NCBI RefSeq assembly: GCF_020177575.1
Contig: NZ_JAHTBK010000001.1
Span: 806,001 to 870,000, forward strand
DNA: 64,000 bases
Direction: 5' to 3'
Source: Hasllibacter sp. MH4015
GTDB taxonomy: Bacteria; Pseudomonadota; Alphaproteobacteria; Rhodobacterales; Rhodobacteraceae
The notes under the pieces were generated by a model. The model saw only the letters and a list, made by a program, of their open reading frames with translations. It made no database searches and was not told the DNA's origin. This document shows positions 36,474 to 46,498 of the stretch, piece after piece. The translations under genes were made by a program, and so were the position numbers. Each line of letters begins with the position of its first letter. Position 1 is the first letter of the stretch.

Positions 36474-38225
36474 TCACTCCGCCGGGGTCGGGATGTCGTC
36501 GTGGGTGCTTGCCACACCGGCCCGGTTGCGGCGTCCATCGTTGATGACGGCCTTGATGAGCGACAATCCCATCAGCACCATCACAAGGCTGAAGGGCAGG
36601 GCACCGATTACCATCGCGGTCTGGATCGCGCCCAAGCCGCCCGCCACGATCAGACCACCGACCACAAGCGCCAGCGCGGCGCCCCAGAAGATGATGTGGG
36701 GACGCGCCTTGGGCCCCTCGTCACCGGCGGCGTTGATCGTGTTGATGATCAAGACGGCCGAGTCGGCGGACGTGACGAGATAGGTCAGCAGCAAGATCAC
36801 CACGATCACCGACATGATCCAAGCGAGATTATCGCTCAGCATCACGGCCAGCATCGCGAACAGCTGATCCGATTGGGCAGCCCCGGAAATTGCGCCATTG
36901 GCGTCTCCGTTCAGCTCCAGATCGATGGCCGTGCCGCCGACGATGGCGAACCAGGTGAAGCACATGATCGCGGGTACGATCATCGCCCCCAGCACGTATT
37001 CCCGGACCGTGCGGCCCTTGGAAATGCGTGCAAGGAACACGCCCACGAACGGCGCAAACGCGATCCACCACGCCCAGTAGAAGATCGTCCATCCGCCCTG
37101 CCAACCGGCAAGCTGCGACGCCTCGGACCCTTCGGCCCCATCGGATGCCCAGACCGTGAAGATGTTGCCGGGGATGGAGACGAGGTAATCGAAGATGCCC
37201 ACAACCAGCGCCTGAAGTCCGAAGAAGGTCGATCCGAAGGCGAGGAAGAAGAGCAGGATGAAGAAGCTGAGCCCCATGTTGATGTTGGACAGCCATTTGA
37301 TGCCCTTGCCGACACCCGAAAGGGCCGACAGTGTCGAGGCTCCCATGATGACCAGAAGGGCCACGACGATGCCGATGGTCGACGGGCCGATGCTTCCGTC
37401 CTCTGCCGTGGCCTGAAGCCAGTCGCCAAAGCCGATCCGAACGAGGCCGGAGATGAACTGTTCCACCCCGAAGCCCAGGGTTTGCGCAACGCCCAGAACC
37501 GTTGCAACAACGGCGACCACATCCACGACATGGCCCAGGAACCCTTCCATCGAGCGTCCGAAGAGCGGCACGAGCGCCGAGCGGATGGTCAGCGGCAGGT
37601 TCCGGCGATACGCGAAGTATCCCAGCGCAAGGCCCACGATCGCGTACGAGGCCCAGGCCGCAAGCCCCCAATGGGTGAAGGACCAGATATAGGCGTCGCG
37701 CACGTTTCCGGCGGTCGACCCTTCGGTCAGGCCCTGGATCGTCGAGGGGTTCGACCCCCAGTGATACATCGGCTCCGCCGTGGCGAATGTCAGCATCCCG
37801 ATGCCGATACCCGCACCGAACATCATCGAGAACCAGGAGAAGTTGGAGAATTCGGGCTTGTCACCGTCCAGACCCATGCGCAGCCGCCCCGATGCGGGCC
37901 AGAGCGCGAGGAGAAGGCACAGGATGACGAAGAACGCCATCACGTAGACGTACCAATAGTTGAAGCTCGCCAGGATGATGGAGTTGATCGCCCCCAGAAC
38001 CACGCTCGCCGCGGCGGAGTAATTGCCGTCACCGTCGATGAAGAGCGAGGTTGCACCCTCGGGCGCGGGGCCGAAGGTCAGGGATGCGGCGGGCAGGAGC
38101 GCCCAGATGATCAGAACCGCGACCAGGAATTTGCCTGATATTGCGACGATCTTGGTGAATCCCTTGTAGAAGCCTTCATCGGCGACGGGAATATCTAGCT
38201 CGGTAATCGGTGGTTCTATGGCCAT
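36474..38225 (-). CDS. BCCT family transporter (betaine/choline/carnitine type)
   Basis: 583 residues with twelve membrane segments. The family signature is clear: FSMMFGAGIGIGMLTFATAEPMYHWG, the Trp-rich FYWAWWIAFAPFVGVFLARISKGRT helix (aromatic betaine site) and VTSADSAVL. Start ATG 38225 has GGAGGG upstream; the longer in-frame opening is rejected. Imports a quaternary ammonium compound with sodium or protons. The methyl-metabolism operon 5 kb away would handle such a substrate. Confidence 0.94.
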   Translation of the reverse strand: MAIEPPITELDIPVADEGFYKGFTKIVAISGKFLVAVLIIWALLPAASLTFGPAPEGATSLFIDGDGNYSAAASVVLGAINSIILASFNYWYVYVMAFFVILCLLLALWPASGRLRMGLDGDKPEFSNFSWFSMMFGAGIGIGMLTFATAEPMYHWGSNPSTIQGLTEGSTAGNVRDAYIWSFTHWGLAAWASYAIVGLALGYFAYRRNLPLTIRSALVPLFGRSMEGFLGHVVDVVAVVATVLGVAQTLGFGVEQFISGLVRIGFGDWLQATAEDGSIGPSTIGIVVALLVIMGASTLSALSGVGKGIKWLSNINMGLSFFILLFFLAFGSTFFGLQALVVGIFDYLVSIPGNIFTVWASDGAEGSEASQLAGWQGGWTIFYWAWWIAFAPFVGVFLARISKGRTVREYVLGAMIVPAIMCFTWFAIVGGTAIDLELNGDANGAISGAAQSDQLFAMLAVMLSDNLAWIMSVIVVILLLTYLVTSADSAVLIINTINAAGDEGPKARPHIIFWGAALALVVGGLIVAGGLGAIQTAMVIGALPFSLVMVLMGLSLIKAVINDGRRNRAGVASTHDDIPTPAE

Positions 38226-38562
38226 TCGGGGGTCCCTCCCAGTTCCTTGAACGATTGTGCGATGATGGGGCTGCCGCCTTCGATGGCGGTCGGCAAATGC
38301 GACCATGGCGGGTCGTTCTGCGCCATGCGTGCCGGTCCTGCCGCCCAATTCACGCGGGTCAATCGCTCTGATCGGCGGTGGAACAGATCCACCGCTGCTC
38401 AAGCTTGGGTTGTGCGGGCACGATTCGTCTACAAGATTCCCCCGCGTGGATCGGCAATGTGCCGCGCGTGATGCGATGCGCAGGAGTGCGCGCGGCGGCG
38501 GCTTGACGCGTCGTCTGCCCTTCGCCCTAACTGGCCGTGCCCTGGCCAAGGAGTGTGATGCC
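38226..38562 (+). other. Intergenic region between divergent BCCT and dehydrogenase genes (337 bases)
   Basis: No credible gene. A candidate promoter for the dehydrogenase is TTGACG at 38503-38508 and CCTAAC at 38526-38531 with 17 bases between; the -10 match is poor. A short inverted repeat GCGGTGGA/TCCACCGC is at about 38373-38394. The rest shows nothing. Confidence 0.45.
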
Positions 38563-39645
38563 ATGACCCTTCCCGACACGATGCGCGCCATGGTCCTGAC
38601 CCGCCACGGCGATCTTGACGCCTACGCATGGGTCGAGGATTGGCCAAGGCCGGAACCAGCGGCGGGAGAGGTACTTGTAAAGGTCGGGGCAACCGGCCTG
38701 AACAATACCGACATCAACACGCGCACGGGCTGGTATTCCAAGTCCGTCAGCGAAGCCACAACCGGTGCCGCCTACGCCGATGTGGGGGAGGATGATCCTG
38801 CATGGGGCGGCGCCCCGATCCGATTTCCGCGCATCCAGGGGGCCGATGTCTGCGGCCGGATCGTCGCGGTGGGCGCGGGCGTGGATGCGGGGCGTATCGG
38901 CGAGCGTGTGATCACCGACAATTGGCTGCGCGACGAACACGAGCCCGCCGACCTCGACAAGACGGACTACTTCGGCAGCGAGCGGGATGGCGGATACGCG
39001 GAATACTGCACCATGCCCGCCCGCAACGCGTTGGCCGTGACCTCCGACCTGACGGATGCGGAACTTGCAACGTTTTCCTGCTCCTATTCCACGGCGGAGG
39101 GGATGCTGGACCGCGCGCGTGTGACCGCGTCCGACACGGTGCTTGTGCCCGGCGCGTCCGGCGGGGTGGGCAGCGCACTGGTGCAACTGGCCAACCGTCG
39201 CGGCGCGCGGGTGATCGCCATGGCGTCGGAGCCGAAACACAAGGCGGTCGCGGAACTCGGCCCCGACATAATCTTGCCCCGCGCACCGGACGACCTGCGC
39301 GCAGCCCTCGGCGCGGAGACGGTGTCGGTTGTGGCCGACATCACCGGCGGGCCGCAATTCGCGGCATTTCTCGACGTGCTGGAGCGGGGTGGGCGTTACA
39401 CCTGCTCGGGCGCGATTGCCGGGCCGATGGTGGAGCTGGACCTGCGCACCATGTACCTCAAGGACCTGACGTTCACCGGCTCCACCGTGATCGGACCGGA
39501 CGTGATGGCGAACCTTGTTCGGTATATCGAGGACGGAAGCGTCAAGCCGGTCCTTGCGGCGACCTATCCCCTGCACCAGTTGCGGGAGGCGCAGACGGCG
39601 TTCCTTGAGAAGCGCCATACGGGCAATATCGTCGTGATCCCCTGA
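38563..39645 (+). CDS. Medium-chain alcohol dehydrogenase/quinone oxidoreductase family protein
   Basis: 360 residues. GroES-like N-terminal domain (AGEVLVKVGATGLNNTDIN; GADVCGRIVAVGAGVD) and Rossmann domain (TVLVPGASGGVGSALVQLAN). The classical catalytic zinc ligands are not evident; Asn-Thr-Asp replaces the usual Cys region, as in zinc-independent quinone-oxidoreductase relatives. NAD(P)H-dependent reduction of an enone or aldehyde is likely. AAGGAG lies 11 bases before ATG 38563; a terminator follows the stop. Confidence 0.85.
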   Translation: MTLPDTMRAMVLTRHGDLDAYAWVEDWPRPEPAAGEVLVKVGATGLNNTDINTRTGWYSKSVSEATTGAAYADVGEDDPAWGGAPIRFPRIQGADVCGRIVAVGAGVDAGRIGERVITDNWLRDEHEPADLDKTDYFGSERDGGYAEYCTMPARNALAVTSDLTDAELATFSCSYSTAEGMLDRARVTASDTVLVPGASGGVGSALVQLANRRGARVIAMASEPKHKAVAELGPDIILPRAPDDLRAALGAETVSVVADITGGPQFAAFLDVLERGGRYTCSGAIAGPMVELDLRTMYLKDLTFTGSTVIGPDVMANLVRYIEDGSVKPVLAATYPLHQLREAQTAFLEKRHTGNIVVIP

Positions 39646-39687
39646 GGCATATGGACTCGCCCGCCGGGTCGCGTCCGATGCCTCTTT
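39644..39687 (+). terminator. Probable terminator
   Basis: GAGGCAT/ATGCCTC outer arms with an inner GGAC/GTCC stem, then only TTT. Begins at the dehydrogenase stop codon. Confidence 0.6.
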
Positions 39688-39848
39688 GGTATGTCAGCGC
39701 GTTTCAACCTGCACCGTCCAATCCATGCAGCGCGTGAAGCGAACGGGCGTTCGGCGCGGGGAAATTGGATACCTATTCGGTCGGAAACAGGCGGGCGGAC
39801 GCGCACCGGACCGCGCAGCTTTGCCGGACGTAAAGGGTGGAGGACCAG

Positions 39849-40805
39849 ATGCAGGTAGGCTTTATCGGGTTGGGATCGGTGGGCGCGAAGCTTGCCGGAT
39901 CGCTTCTGCGCAATAGCGTGGATTTGTGCGTGCTGGACCTGGATGCCAACGCCGTCGCGGCCTTTGTCGCACGCGGGGCCGTGGCGGGCGGCGATCCGGC
40001 TGCGATGATGCGGGATTGTGACGTGGTCATCACCTGCCTGCCGTCGCCCGCGGCGAGTGCGGCGGTGGTCGATGCGATGCTGCCGGAGGTGCGCGCGGGC
40101 AAGATCTGGATGGAAATGTCCACGACCGATGCCGCCGAGATTCTGCGGATCGCGCCGCTGATCGAGGCGCAGGGGGGGCAGGTTGCCGAATGCCCGGTCT
40201 CGGGCGGATGCCACAGGGCGGATACAGGCAATATCTCCATCTACATGAGCGGCGCGCGGGAGGTCTTCGACCGGGTCTTTCCCCTGCTGACGAAGATGGG
40301 GCGGCGGGTGCTGCATACGGGGCCTCTGGGCGCGGCTTCGACGCTGAAGGTGATGACGAATTACCTCGCCACCGGGCATTTGCTGATGCTGTGCGAGGCG
40401 CTGACGGTGATGCGTGCGGCGGGGGTGGACATGGCCACGACCTATGAGGCGATCGCGGTGTCATCGGGCAATTCGTTCGTCCATGAGACCGAGAGCCAGT
40501 TGATCCTGAGTGGCTCACGGGACGTGAACTTCACGCTCGACCTGATCCAGAAGGATGTGGGGCTGTTCCAGACGATTGCGGACCGGTTCGGCGTGCCGCT
40601 GGAGATCAGCCCGAAGATGATCGAGATGCTGAGCGAAGGGCAGCGGGCGCTGGGCCACGCGGCGCAGTCGGATCGGATGATCGAGCTGTTGGAGGCAGCC
40701 ACGGGGTTGGACGTGCGGGCGGACGGGTTCCCGATGGAGCTGGTGGATGAGGAGCCGGAGGAAGCGGGCTATGAGGTGGTTGTCAGGCGAAGTTATCACG
40801 GTTGA
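39849..40805 (+). CDS. 3-hydroxyisobutyrate dehydrogenase family oxidoreductase
   Basis: 318 residues from ATG 39849, preceded by GGAGG; a GTG four codons upstream is less likely. NAD-binding VGFIGLGSVGAKLAGSLL, the substrate loop CPVSGGCHRAD and the catalytic Lys region TLKVMTNYLATG mark a beta-hydroxyacid dehydrogenase. The catalytic Lys of the family is present as K in LKVMTN. Substrate unknown; the nearby betaine genes and BCCT transporter may be relevant. AT-rich sequence follows. Confidence 0.88.
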   Translation: MQVGFIGLGSVGAKLAGSLLRNSVDLCVLDLDANAVAAFVARGAVAGGDPAAMMRDCDVVITCLPSPAASAAVVDAMLPEVRAGKIWMEMSTTDAAEILRIAPLIEAQGGQVAECPVSGGCHRADTGNISIYMSGAREVFDRVFPLLTKMGRRVLHTGPLGAASTLKVMTNYLATGHLLMLCEALTVMRAAGVDMATTYEAIAVSSGNSFVHETESQLILSGSRDVNFTLDLIQKDVGLFQTIADRFGVPLEISPKMIEMLSEGQRALGHAAQSDRMIELLEAATGLDVRADGFPMELVDEEPEEAGYEVVVRRSYHG

Positions 40806-41010
40806 TAAGGCGTTTTAAAGTATTGAAATACAAATAAAAATTCCGTCGTCTTTACCCTTTCTTAACCTCTGAAGCGCTTCTTTGCCCGATCGACCGTCGC
40901 GTCCACGATGGGGAGGCGCAAATCTTTCTTCTCGCACCTTCCAAGGATTTCTTGGTCAACGCCGTCATAGGGAGTGAGCGGCACGGAGCCGTAGTCCTGA
41001 GAGGAAAGAA

Positions 41011-41418
41011 ATGATGTTGCGTCAAACCCTGATGATCGGTGCCGCGCTGGTTGCGGCGAATACGGCGGTCGCCGGTGAACTGGCCGGAACCGCCAACAAT
41101 CGCGAGCGGATCGCATTGCCGCCCGAGGCGACATTCCAGGCAATCCTGTACGATATCTCTGACAACGATCAGGTGGAGATCGGGCGGTTCGAGGCGCCCG
41201 GCGACGCGGGCCCGCCCCATGCGTCCGTGATCGACTATCCGGACGAGGCGGTTGTGGCCGACGGGCTGTATGCGATCACGGTTCAGGTGATCCGGCCCGA
41301 CCGTGCCTATGTCGCGGCGGGTACGATCCTTGACGGGTTTCCGGCGGTGACGCCCGAGATCGACCTTGTCATGGTGCGCCCCGGTATCTCGCCCGCCGAC
41401 GATGCGGTGACGGAGTGA
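41011..41418 (+). CDS. YbaY/YscW-like exported protein
   Basis: 135 residues. Signal peptide MMLRQTLMIGAALVAANTAVAG without a lipobox cysteine, then the beta-sandwich pattern of the YbaY/YscW family (IALPPEATFQAILYDIS ... YAITVQVI). GAGAGG site upstream; ATG 41011 and 41014 are both possible. The upstream 205-base gap is unusually AT-rich and contains TTTA-N7-TTAAC, one mismatch from a CtrA box (40852-40867). Function unknown; periplasmic or outer-membrane associated. Confidence 0.75.
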   Translation: MMLRQTLMIGAALVAANTAVAGELAGTANNRERIALPPEATFQAILYDISDNDQVEIGRFEAPGDAGPPHASVIDYPDEAVVADGLYAITVQVIRPDRAYVAAGTILDGFPAVTPEIDLVMVRPGISPADDAVTE

Positions 41419-41480
41419 GGGCGCGTATCCGTTGCGGCGGCACCTTCGCTTTTCCCGCCGCAGGGCATTAGGGTTCGGGC

Positions 41481-42124
41481 ATGAGTGCCTTGTCTACGCG
41501 TGAGAGCCTGTCGGGGGCCGCCCGTAAGGGTGCGGCCCTGATCGCACTTGTAGCGGCGATCACCCTGGCCACCCGCCTGTTCCTGCGGGCGCAGCAAAGC
41601 GACGGCGTCCTCGACGCGCTGTCCTACATGTCGCAATATTTCACCATCCTGACCAATACGATCACGCTCGCGATGAGGTGCTGATTGCCGTGGGCCGCGA
41701 TCTGTCGCCAAGGCTCATCAAGGCGATCTGTATCGCCATCGTGCTGGTCGGGCTGATCTATCATACGTTGCTGGCGCATCTTGTGGCCCTCTCGGGCCTC
41801 GATCTGTGGGCGGATCACGGCACGCACACCTTCGTGCCGATCCTGTCGGGCCTGTGGTGGCTGTTCCTGGCCCCTAAGCCCGGGTTTCGCTGGGCCGACA
41901 TCCCGCTATGGGTCGCGTGGCCCGTGATCTATTGCATCTACATCCTGATCCGGGCGAGCTTCACCGGCTTCTATCCCTATCCGTTTCTGAATGTCCCCGA
42001 GATCGGGTGGGACGGGCTTGCCGCGCCCGTCGCCGGGTTGCTGGTGGGCTTTGTCCTGGTCGGTCTGGTGATGACCGGTCTTGGAAAGCTGTCCGGGCCG
42101 CGCACTGCCACCGGCCAGCGCTGA
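41481..42124 (+). pseudogene. Frameshifted Pr6Pr-like membrane protein gene
   Basis: Two overlapping frames encode one membrane protein. The first (41481-41684) gives MSALSTRESLSGAARK and ends ILTNTITLAM before an early TGA; the second (open through 41678-42124) continues with LIAVGRDLSPRLIKAI and carries four more helices with DHGTHTFVPILSGLWWL and GFYPYPFLNV, typical of Pr6Pr/FAR-17a-like proteins of about 215 residues. A one-base loss near 41673-41680 would explain it. It could be a true pseudogene, a sequencing error, or a minus-one shift. Both halves keep good coding character. Confidence 0.7.
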
Positions 42125-42132
42125 GCGCGCCT

Positions 42133-42978
42133 TTATCCCGCCATCCGACCGCGCAGGACCTTTGCCATCCTCCGATAGCCCGCCCGATGACGGTTGCGCA
42201 GATGCATGGACGTGAAGACGGGCTGGGCGATGATCGGCGCATCTTGCACGATACGGGCGGTGCCGTCCGCGACCAGCGCATCGGCCATCTCGGCGGGCAG
42301 ATACGTGGTGCCCTTGAGCGCGATCAGCAGGCCGCGGACGGCGGCGGCCTGACCGCTTGAAACGCTCCCTTCGGACAGGCCCGGCAGCAGGCTTGCGTGG
42401 GTCTGGGCGAAGGCGGGGGCGTAATTGGGCAAGATGTAATCGGCGGGTCTGACGCCTGCGAGCGTGTCGGTGGAGAATGAGACCATGCGGTAGGGAATCT
42501 CGCCCATCGACTCGAAATAGAGATCGGGGGAGGGGCGGGGGGTGAATACGACGCCGAGATCGAGCGCCCCGGCCTCCAGATCGCGGCACATCTGGCGGGA
42601 ATAGTCGCCGTCGACGTAGAAGCCGCAATCCGGCAGGGCGGAGCGGAGCGCGGTCAGCCAGTCGGCCACGTGGTTTTCCAGAAGGTCGTGCTGGATGCCG
42701 ATCCGGAGCATCACCGCAGCGCCGTAGGGTTTGACGTCGGCCTTGGCATCGGCCCAGGCGCGGCGCAGGACGCGGGCGTGGGTCTCAAAACGGAGCGCGG
42801 CGGTGGTGGGCTGCGTGCCCGAGCGGGAGCGTTCGAACAGCCGTTCGCCGAGGGCCTTTTCGAGGGCTTTGACGCGACCGGAGATGGTCGATTGGGTGAC
42901 ATCGAGCCTGTCCGCCGTGCGGTTGAAGCTGCGTGTGTCGAGGAGGTCGAGGAAGGTTTCGATCTGGTCGATCTGCAT
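42133..42978 (-). CDS. LysR family transcriptional regulator
   Basis: 281 residues from ATG 42978 (MQIDQIETFLDLLDTRSFNRTADRL). ATG 42993 is in frame but directly abuts a stable hairpin that leaves no room for a ribosome site. N-terminal helix-turn-helix with DVTQSTISGRVKALEKALG and a LysR effector domain. Divergent from the dimethylglycine dehydrogenase-like operon, which it probably controls. No redox cysteine pair. Confidence 0.9.
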   Translation of the reverse strand: MQIDQIETFLDLLDTRSFNRTADRLDVTQSTISGRVKALEKALGERLFERSRSGTQPTTAALRFETHARVLRRAWADAKADVKPYGAAVMLRIGIQHDLLENHVADWLTALRSALPDCGFYVDGDYSRQMCRDLEAGALDLGVVFTPRPSPDLYFESMGEIPYRMVSFSTDTLAGVRPADYILPNYAPAFAQTHASLLPGLSEGSVSSGQAAAVRGLLIALKGTTYLPAEMADALVADGTARIVQDAPIIAQPVFTSMHLRNRHRAGYRRMAKVLRGRMAG

Positions 42979-42993
42979 GGGCGTCGGGTCCAT

Positions 42994-43045
42994 TTGGGGG
43001 CCAGCCCCCAAACCCCCGGGATATTTCAAGCACATGGAAGAGGGG
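42994..43045 (+). repeat. Dispersed hairpin-plus-CCCCCGGGATATTTC element, copy 1
   Basis: Hairpin TTGGGGG/CCCCCAA (42994-43011) followed by a 33-base conserved block (43013-43045) starting CCCCCGGGATATTTC and ending CACATGGAAGAGGGG. A second copy with 31 of 33 identical bases is at 49326-49358. Confidence 0.75.
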
Positions 43046-43175
43046 CGCATCGTCGGGAGGGCTAATCGGATTTACCGATCAAAACAGATGTGCTGCGCGA
43101 ATTGAACCCCGAATGGTTCGGAAGGATACTTTCGCGCAAGACGATATGGGCCGAGGCCCGGAACGGGAGAGAGAC

Positions 43176-45626
43176 ATGGCGGATTTGCCGAGCACCGCGC
43201 GGGTTGTTATCATCGGGGGCGGGGTCGTGGGAACCTCGGGCCTCTATCATCTGGCGAAGGCGGGCTGGACCGATTGCGTGCTTTTGGAGAAGAACGAGCT
43301 GACGGCGGGCTCCACCTGGCACGCGGCGGGCAATTGCCCGAATTTCTCAACCTCCTGGGCGGTTCTGAACATGCAGCGTTATTCGCTGGAGATGTACCGG
43401 ACGCTGGCCGAGGACGTCGATTATCCGATGAATTACCACGTCACCGGGTCATTGCGGTTGGGCCATACCAAGGAGCGCGCGCAGGAGTTTCAGCGGGTTC
43501 TGGGCATGTCGCAATACCAGGGCATCGACATGCGGATGGTGTCGAACGAGGAGGCGCGGGAGATGTATCCGTTCCTCGAAACCCACGATTTGAGCGGTAT
43601 TCTGTTCGATCCCTATGACGGCGACATAGACCCGGCGCAGTTGACGCAAGCCATGGCCAAGGGCGCGCGGGATCTTGGCGCCACGATCATGCGGTTCTGC
43701 CCGGCAACCGGCGTGCGGCGGGAGAATGGCGAGTGGATCGTGGAGACCGAGAAGGGCGAGATCCGGTGCGAATACGTGGTGAACGCCGCCGGATACTACG
43801 CGCAGCGCGTGGGCGAGTGGTTCAAGCCCCATGGCGGGCGGACCGTGCCGATGGTGGTGATGAGCCACCAGTATTTCCTGACGGAGGAAATTCCCGAGGT
43901 GAAGGACTGGACGGAGGCCAACGGGCGCAAGCTGCCGCTGATCCGGGATGTGGATAGCTCGTATTACCTGCGTCAGGACAAGCACGGGCTGAACCTTGGG
44001 CCCTATGAACGGAACTGCAAGGCCCATTGGGTGACGCCAGACGATCCGATGCCGGAGGATTTTTCGTTCCAGCTCTACCCCGACGATCTGGACCGGTTGG
44101 AATGGTATATCGAAGATGCGATGGCTCGGGTGCCGCTGCTGGGTGAGGGCGGCGTGGGGCGCAACATCAACGGGCCCATTCCCTACGCGCCCGATGGCCT
44201 GCCGATGATCGGGCCGATGCCAGGTGTGGAGAATGCGTTCGAGGCGCATTCCTTCACCTTCGGGATCGTGCAGGGCGGGGGCGCGGGTAAGGTTCTGGCG
44301 GAGTGGATCACGGACGGCATGACCGAGTGGGACATGTGGGCCGTCGATCCGCGCCGCTACACCGACTACACGGATCATTCCTATTGCCTCGACAAGGCGT
44401 TGGAGACCTATGGCCACGAATACGGGATGCATTTCCCGTGGAAGGCCTGGCCCGCGGGGCGCGACAAGAAGCTGTCGCCGGTTCACGACAAGGTCGTCGC
44501 GGCGGGGGGGCAGATGGGGGCCTATGCGGGCTGGGAGCGGGCCAATTGGTTTGCCAGGGAGGGGGACGACACCTCGCTTGAGGCGACCGAGACATGGGGG
44601 CGTGCCGGGCCGTGGGAAGCGCGGGTCCGCGAGGAATGCGAGGCGGTGCGCGACGGGGTCGGGGTTCTGGACCTGCCCGGATTTTCGCGCTTCAACCTGA
44701 CCGGGGAGGGCGCGGCGGAGTGGCTGCGCGGCCGCATTGCGGGGGCGCTGCCCAAGGTCGGGCGGATGAACCTGGGCTATTTCCCGGACCCGCGTGGGCG
44801 CATCCTGACGGAGATGTCGCTGATCCGGCACGACGAGGATCACTTCACCCTGATCACGGCGGCGCCCGCACAATGGCACGATTACGAGGTGCTGTGGCGC
44901 GACGGTCTGCCCGACGGGGTGAGCCTGACCGATCACACGACCGAATTCAGCACGCTGATCGTGACCGGGCCGAACGCGCGGGACCTGTTTGAGGCGATCG
45001 GAACGGATGCGGACCTGAGCCTTGGCTGGCTGACGCATCAGACGGCGGAGGTGGCGGGGCGGCCCGCTTTCCTGGCACGGGTCTCCTTCGCCGGGGAATT
45101 GGGGTGGGAGATCCACGCCGCCAACGCCGAAATGCCCGCGATCTACGATGCCGTCGTGGCGGCGGGGGCCAAACCCTTCGGGATGTGGGCGTTGAACGCG
45201 CTCAGAATCGAGAAGGGTTACCGCGCGTGGAAGGGCGATCTGAGCACCGACTATTCGATGCTGGAAGGTGGGCTTGAGCGGTTCATCAAGTTCGACAAGC
45301 CGCAGGATTTTCCGGGGAAGGCGGCGCTTTTGTCCGAAAAGCAGAGTGGCGTGAAGAAACGGTTTGTCACCCTGAAGGTGGAGGCGGGCGAGGCGGATGC
45401 GCCCTATATGTCCACGATCTCCCGTGACGGAACGGTGGTGGGCGAGACGACGAGCGGGGCCTGGGGCTACCGGGTGGGCCATTCCGTCGCCCTGGCCATG
45501 GTGCGCGCCGATCTGGCCGAGCCGGGGACGGAATTGGACGTCAATATCTACGGCGACATCTGCAAGGCCACGGTGCAGGGCGACGGGCCGCTCTGGGATC
45601 CGCAGAACGCGCGGATCCGCGCATGA
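43176..45626 (+). CDS. FAD-dependent dimethylglycine/sarcosine dehydrogenase-like protein with GcvT domain
   Basis: 816 residues. N-terminal FAD domain (VVIIGGGVVGTSGLYHLAKAG; ELTAGSTWHAAGN, the segment carrying the covalent-flavin His in this family), a middle FAO_M region, and a C-terminal folate-binding GcvT/GcvT-C part (VGVLDLPGFSRFNLTG; ALRIEKGYRAWKGDLS). Oxidatively demethylates an N-methylated amine such as dimethylglycine and passes the one-carbon unit to tetrahydrofolate. Start ATG 43176 with GGGAGAGAG. Overlaps the next gene by four bases (ATGA). Confidence 0.9.
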   Translation: MADLPSTARVVIIGGGVVGTSGLYHLAKAGWTDCVLLEKNELTAGSTWHAAGNCPNFSTSWAVLNMQRYSLEMYRTLAEDVDYPMNYHVTGSLRLGHTKERAQEFQRVLGMSQYQGIDMRMVSNEEAREMYPFLETHDLSGILFDPYDGDIDPAQLTQAMAKGARDLGATIMRFCPATGVRRENGEWIVETEKGEIRCEYVVNAAGYYAQRVGEWFKPHGGRTVPMVVMSHQYFLTEEIPEVKDWTEANGRKLPLIRDVDSSYYLRQDKHGLNLGPYERNCKAHWVTPDDPMPEDFSFQLYPDDLDRLEWYIEDAMARVPLLGEGGVGRNINGPIPYAPDGLPMIGPMPGVENAFEAHSFTFGIVQGGGAGKVLAEWITDGMTEWDMWAVDPRRYTDYTDHSYCLDKALETYGHEYGMHFPWKAWPAGRDKKLSPVHDKVVAAGGQMGAYAGWERANWFAREGDDTSLEATETWGRAGPWEARVREECEAVRDGVGVLDLPGFSRFNLTGEGAAEWLRGRIAGALPKVGRMNLGYFPDPRGRILTEMSLIRHDEDHFTLITAAPAQWHDYEVLWRDGLPDGVSLTDHTTEFSTLIVTGPNARDLFEAIGTDADLSLGWLTHQTAEVAGRPAFLARVSFAGELGWEIHAANAEMPAIYDAVVAAGAKPFGMWALNALRIEKGYRAWKGDLSTDYSMLEGGLERFIKFDKPQDFPGKAALLSEKQSGVKKRFVTLKVEAGEADAPYMSTISRDGTVVGETTSGAWGYRVGHSVALAMVRADLAEPGTELDVNIYGDICKATVQGDGPLWDPQNARIRA

Positions 45627-46498
45627 TAAACGGCGTGGCGCTTCTGGACGGGGGCATGGGCCAGGAGCTTATTGCGCGGTCCGATGCGCCGCCCACGCCG
45701 CTTTGGTCGACGGACGTGATGCGACAGGCCCCGCATCTGGTGCGGGACGTGCACGCGGATTTCTTCGCCGCAGGGGCCGAGATTGCGACGGCCAACACCT
45801 ATGCAATCCACCGCGACCGGCTGGTGCGCGAGGGTTTGGAAGACCAGTTCGAAGCGCTGCACAATCTGGCGCTCGATCAGGCTCACGGGGCGCGTGACGC
45901 ACACGGATCGGGCCGCATCGCGGGGGCCATCGGGCCGCTGGGCGCATCCTATAGGCCCGACGCGCATCCCGACCATATCGTTGCGGTGGGCCTTTACTCC
46001 GAGATTGCCACACTGCTTGCGCCGCGCTGTGATGTGTTGATCGCAGAGACGGTCGCGTCCGTGGCCCATGCGATTGCGGTGTTGGAGGGCGCGTCGGGCC
46101 ACGATGTGCCGGTCTGGCTGGCTTTCACGGTGGACGATGAGGACGGCAGCCGCCTGCGGTCGGGTGAGGCCCTGGCGGATGCGGTGGCGGTTTCAAGCGG
46201 CGCGGCGGCGTTGCTGGCCAATTGCTCCGCGCCAGAGGCGATGCCTGCAGCGCTGGAGGTGCTGGGAAAGGGCGCCGTTCCGTTCGGGGCCTATGCCAAC
46301 GGCTTCACGCAGATCACCAAGGCGTTTCTGGGCGAGGCCCCGACGGTCGATGCGCTCAAGGCGCGGCGCGATATGGGTCCGGAGGCCTATGCCGATCATG
46401 TGATGGGCTGGGTCGATCGGGGCGCCACGATTGTCGGCGGCTGCTGCGAGGTGGGTCCGGCGCATATCGCGGAAATTGCGCGGAGGCTCGCACGATGA
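45623..46498 (+). CDS. Homocysteine S-methyltransferase family protein
   Basis: 291 residues; (beta/alpha)8 barrel. LLDGGMGQELI at the start and zinc ligands in LLANCSAP and GGCCEVGP are those of betaine- or S-methylmethionine-homocysteine methyltransferases. With a dimethylglycine dehydrogenase-like gene just upstream, a betaine:homocysteine reaction producing methionine and dimethylglycine is the favoured role, though related methyl donors such as DMSP are possible. Confidence 0.88.
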   Translation: MINGVALLDGGMGQELIARSDAPPTPLWSTDVMRQAPHLVRDVHADFFAAGAEIATANTYAIHRDRLVREGLEDQFEALHNLALDQAHGARDAHGSGRIAGAIGPLGASYRPDAHPDHIVAVGLYSEIATLLAPRCDVLIAETVASVAHAIAVLEGASGHDVPVWLAFTVDDEDGSRLRSGEALADAVAVSSGAAALLANCSAPEAMPAALEVLGKGAVPFGAYANGFTQITKAFLGEAPTVDALKARRDMGPEAYADHVMGWVDRGATIVGGCCEVGPAHIAEIARRLAR

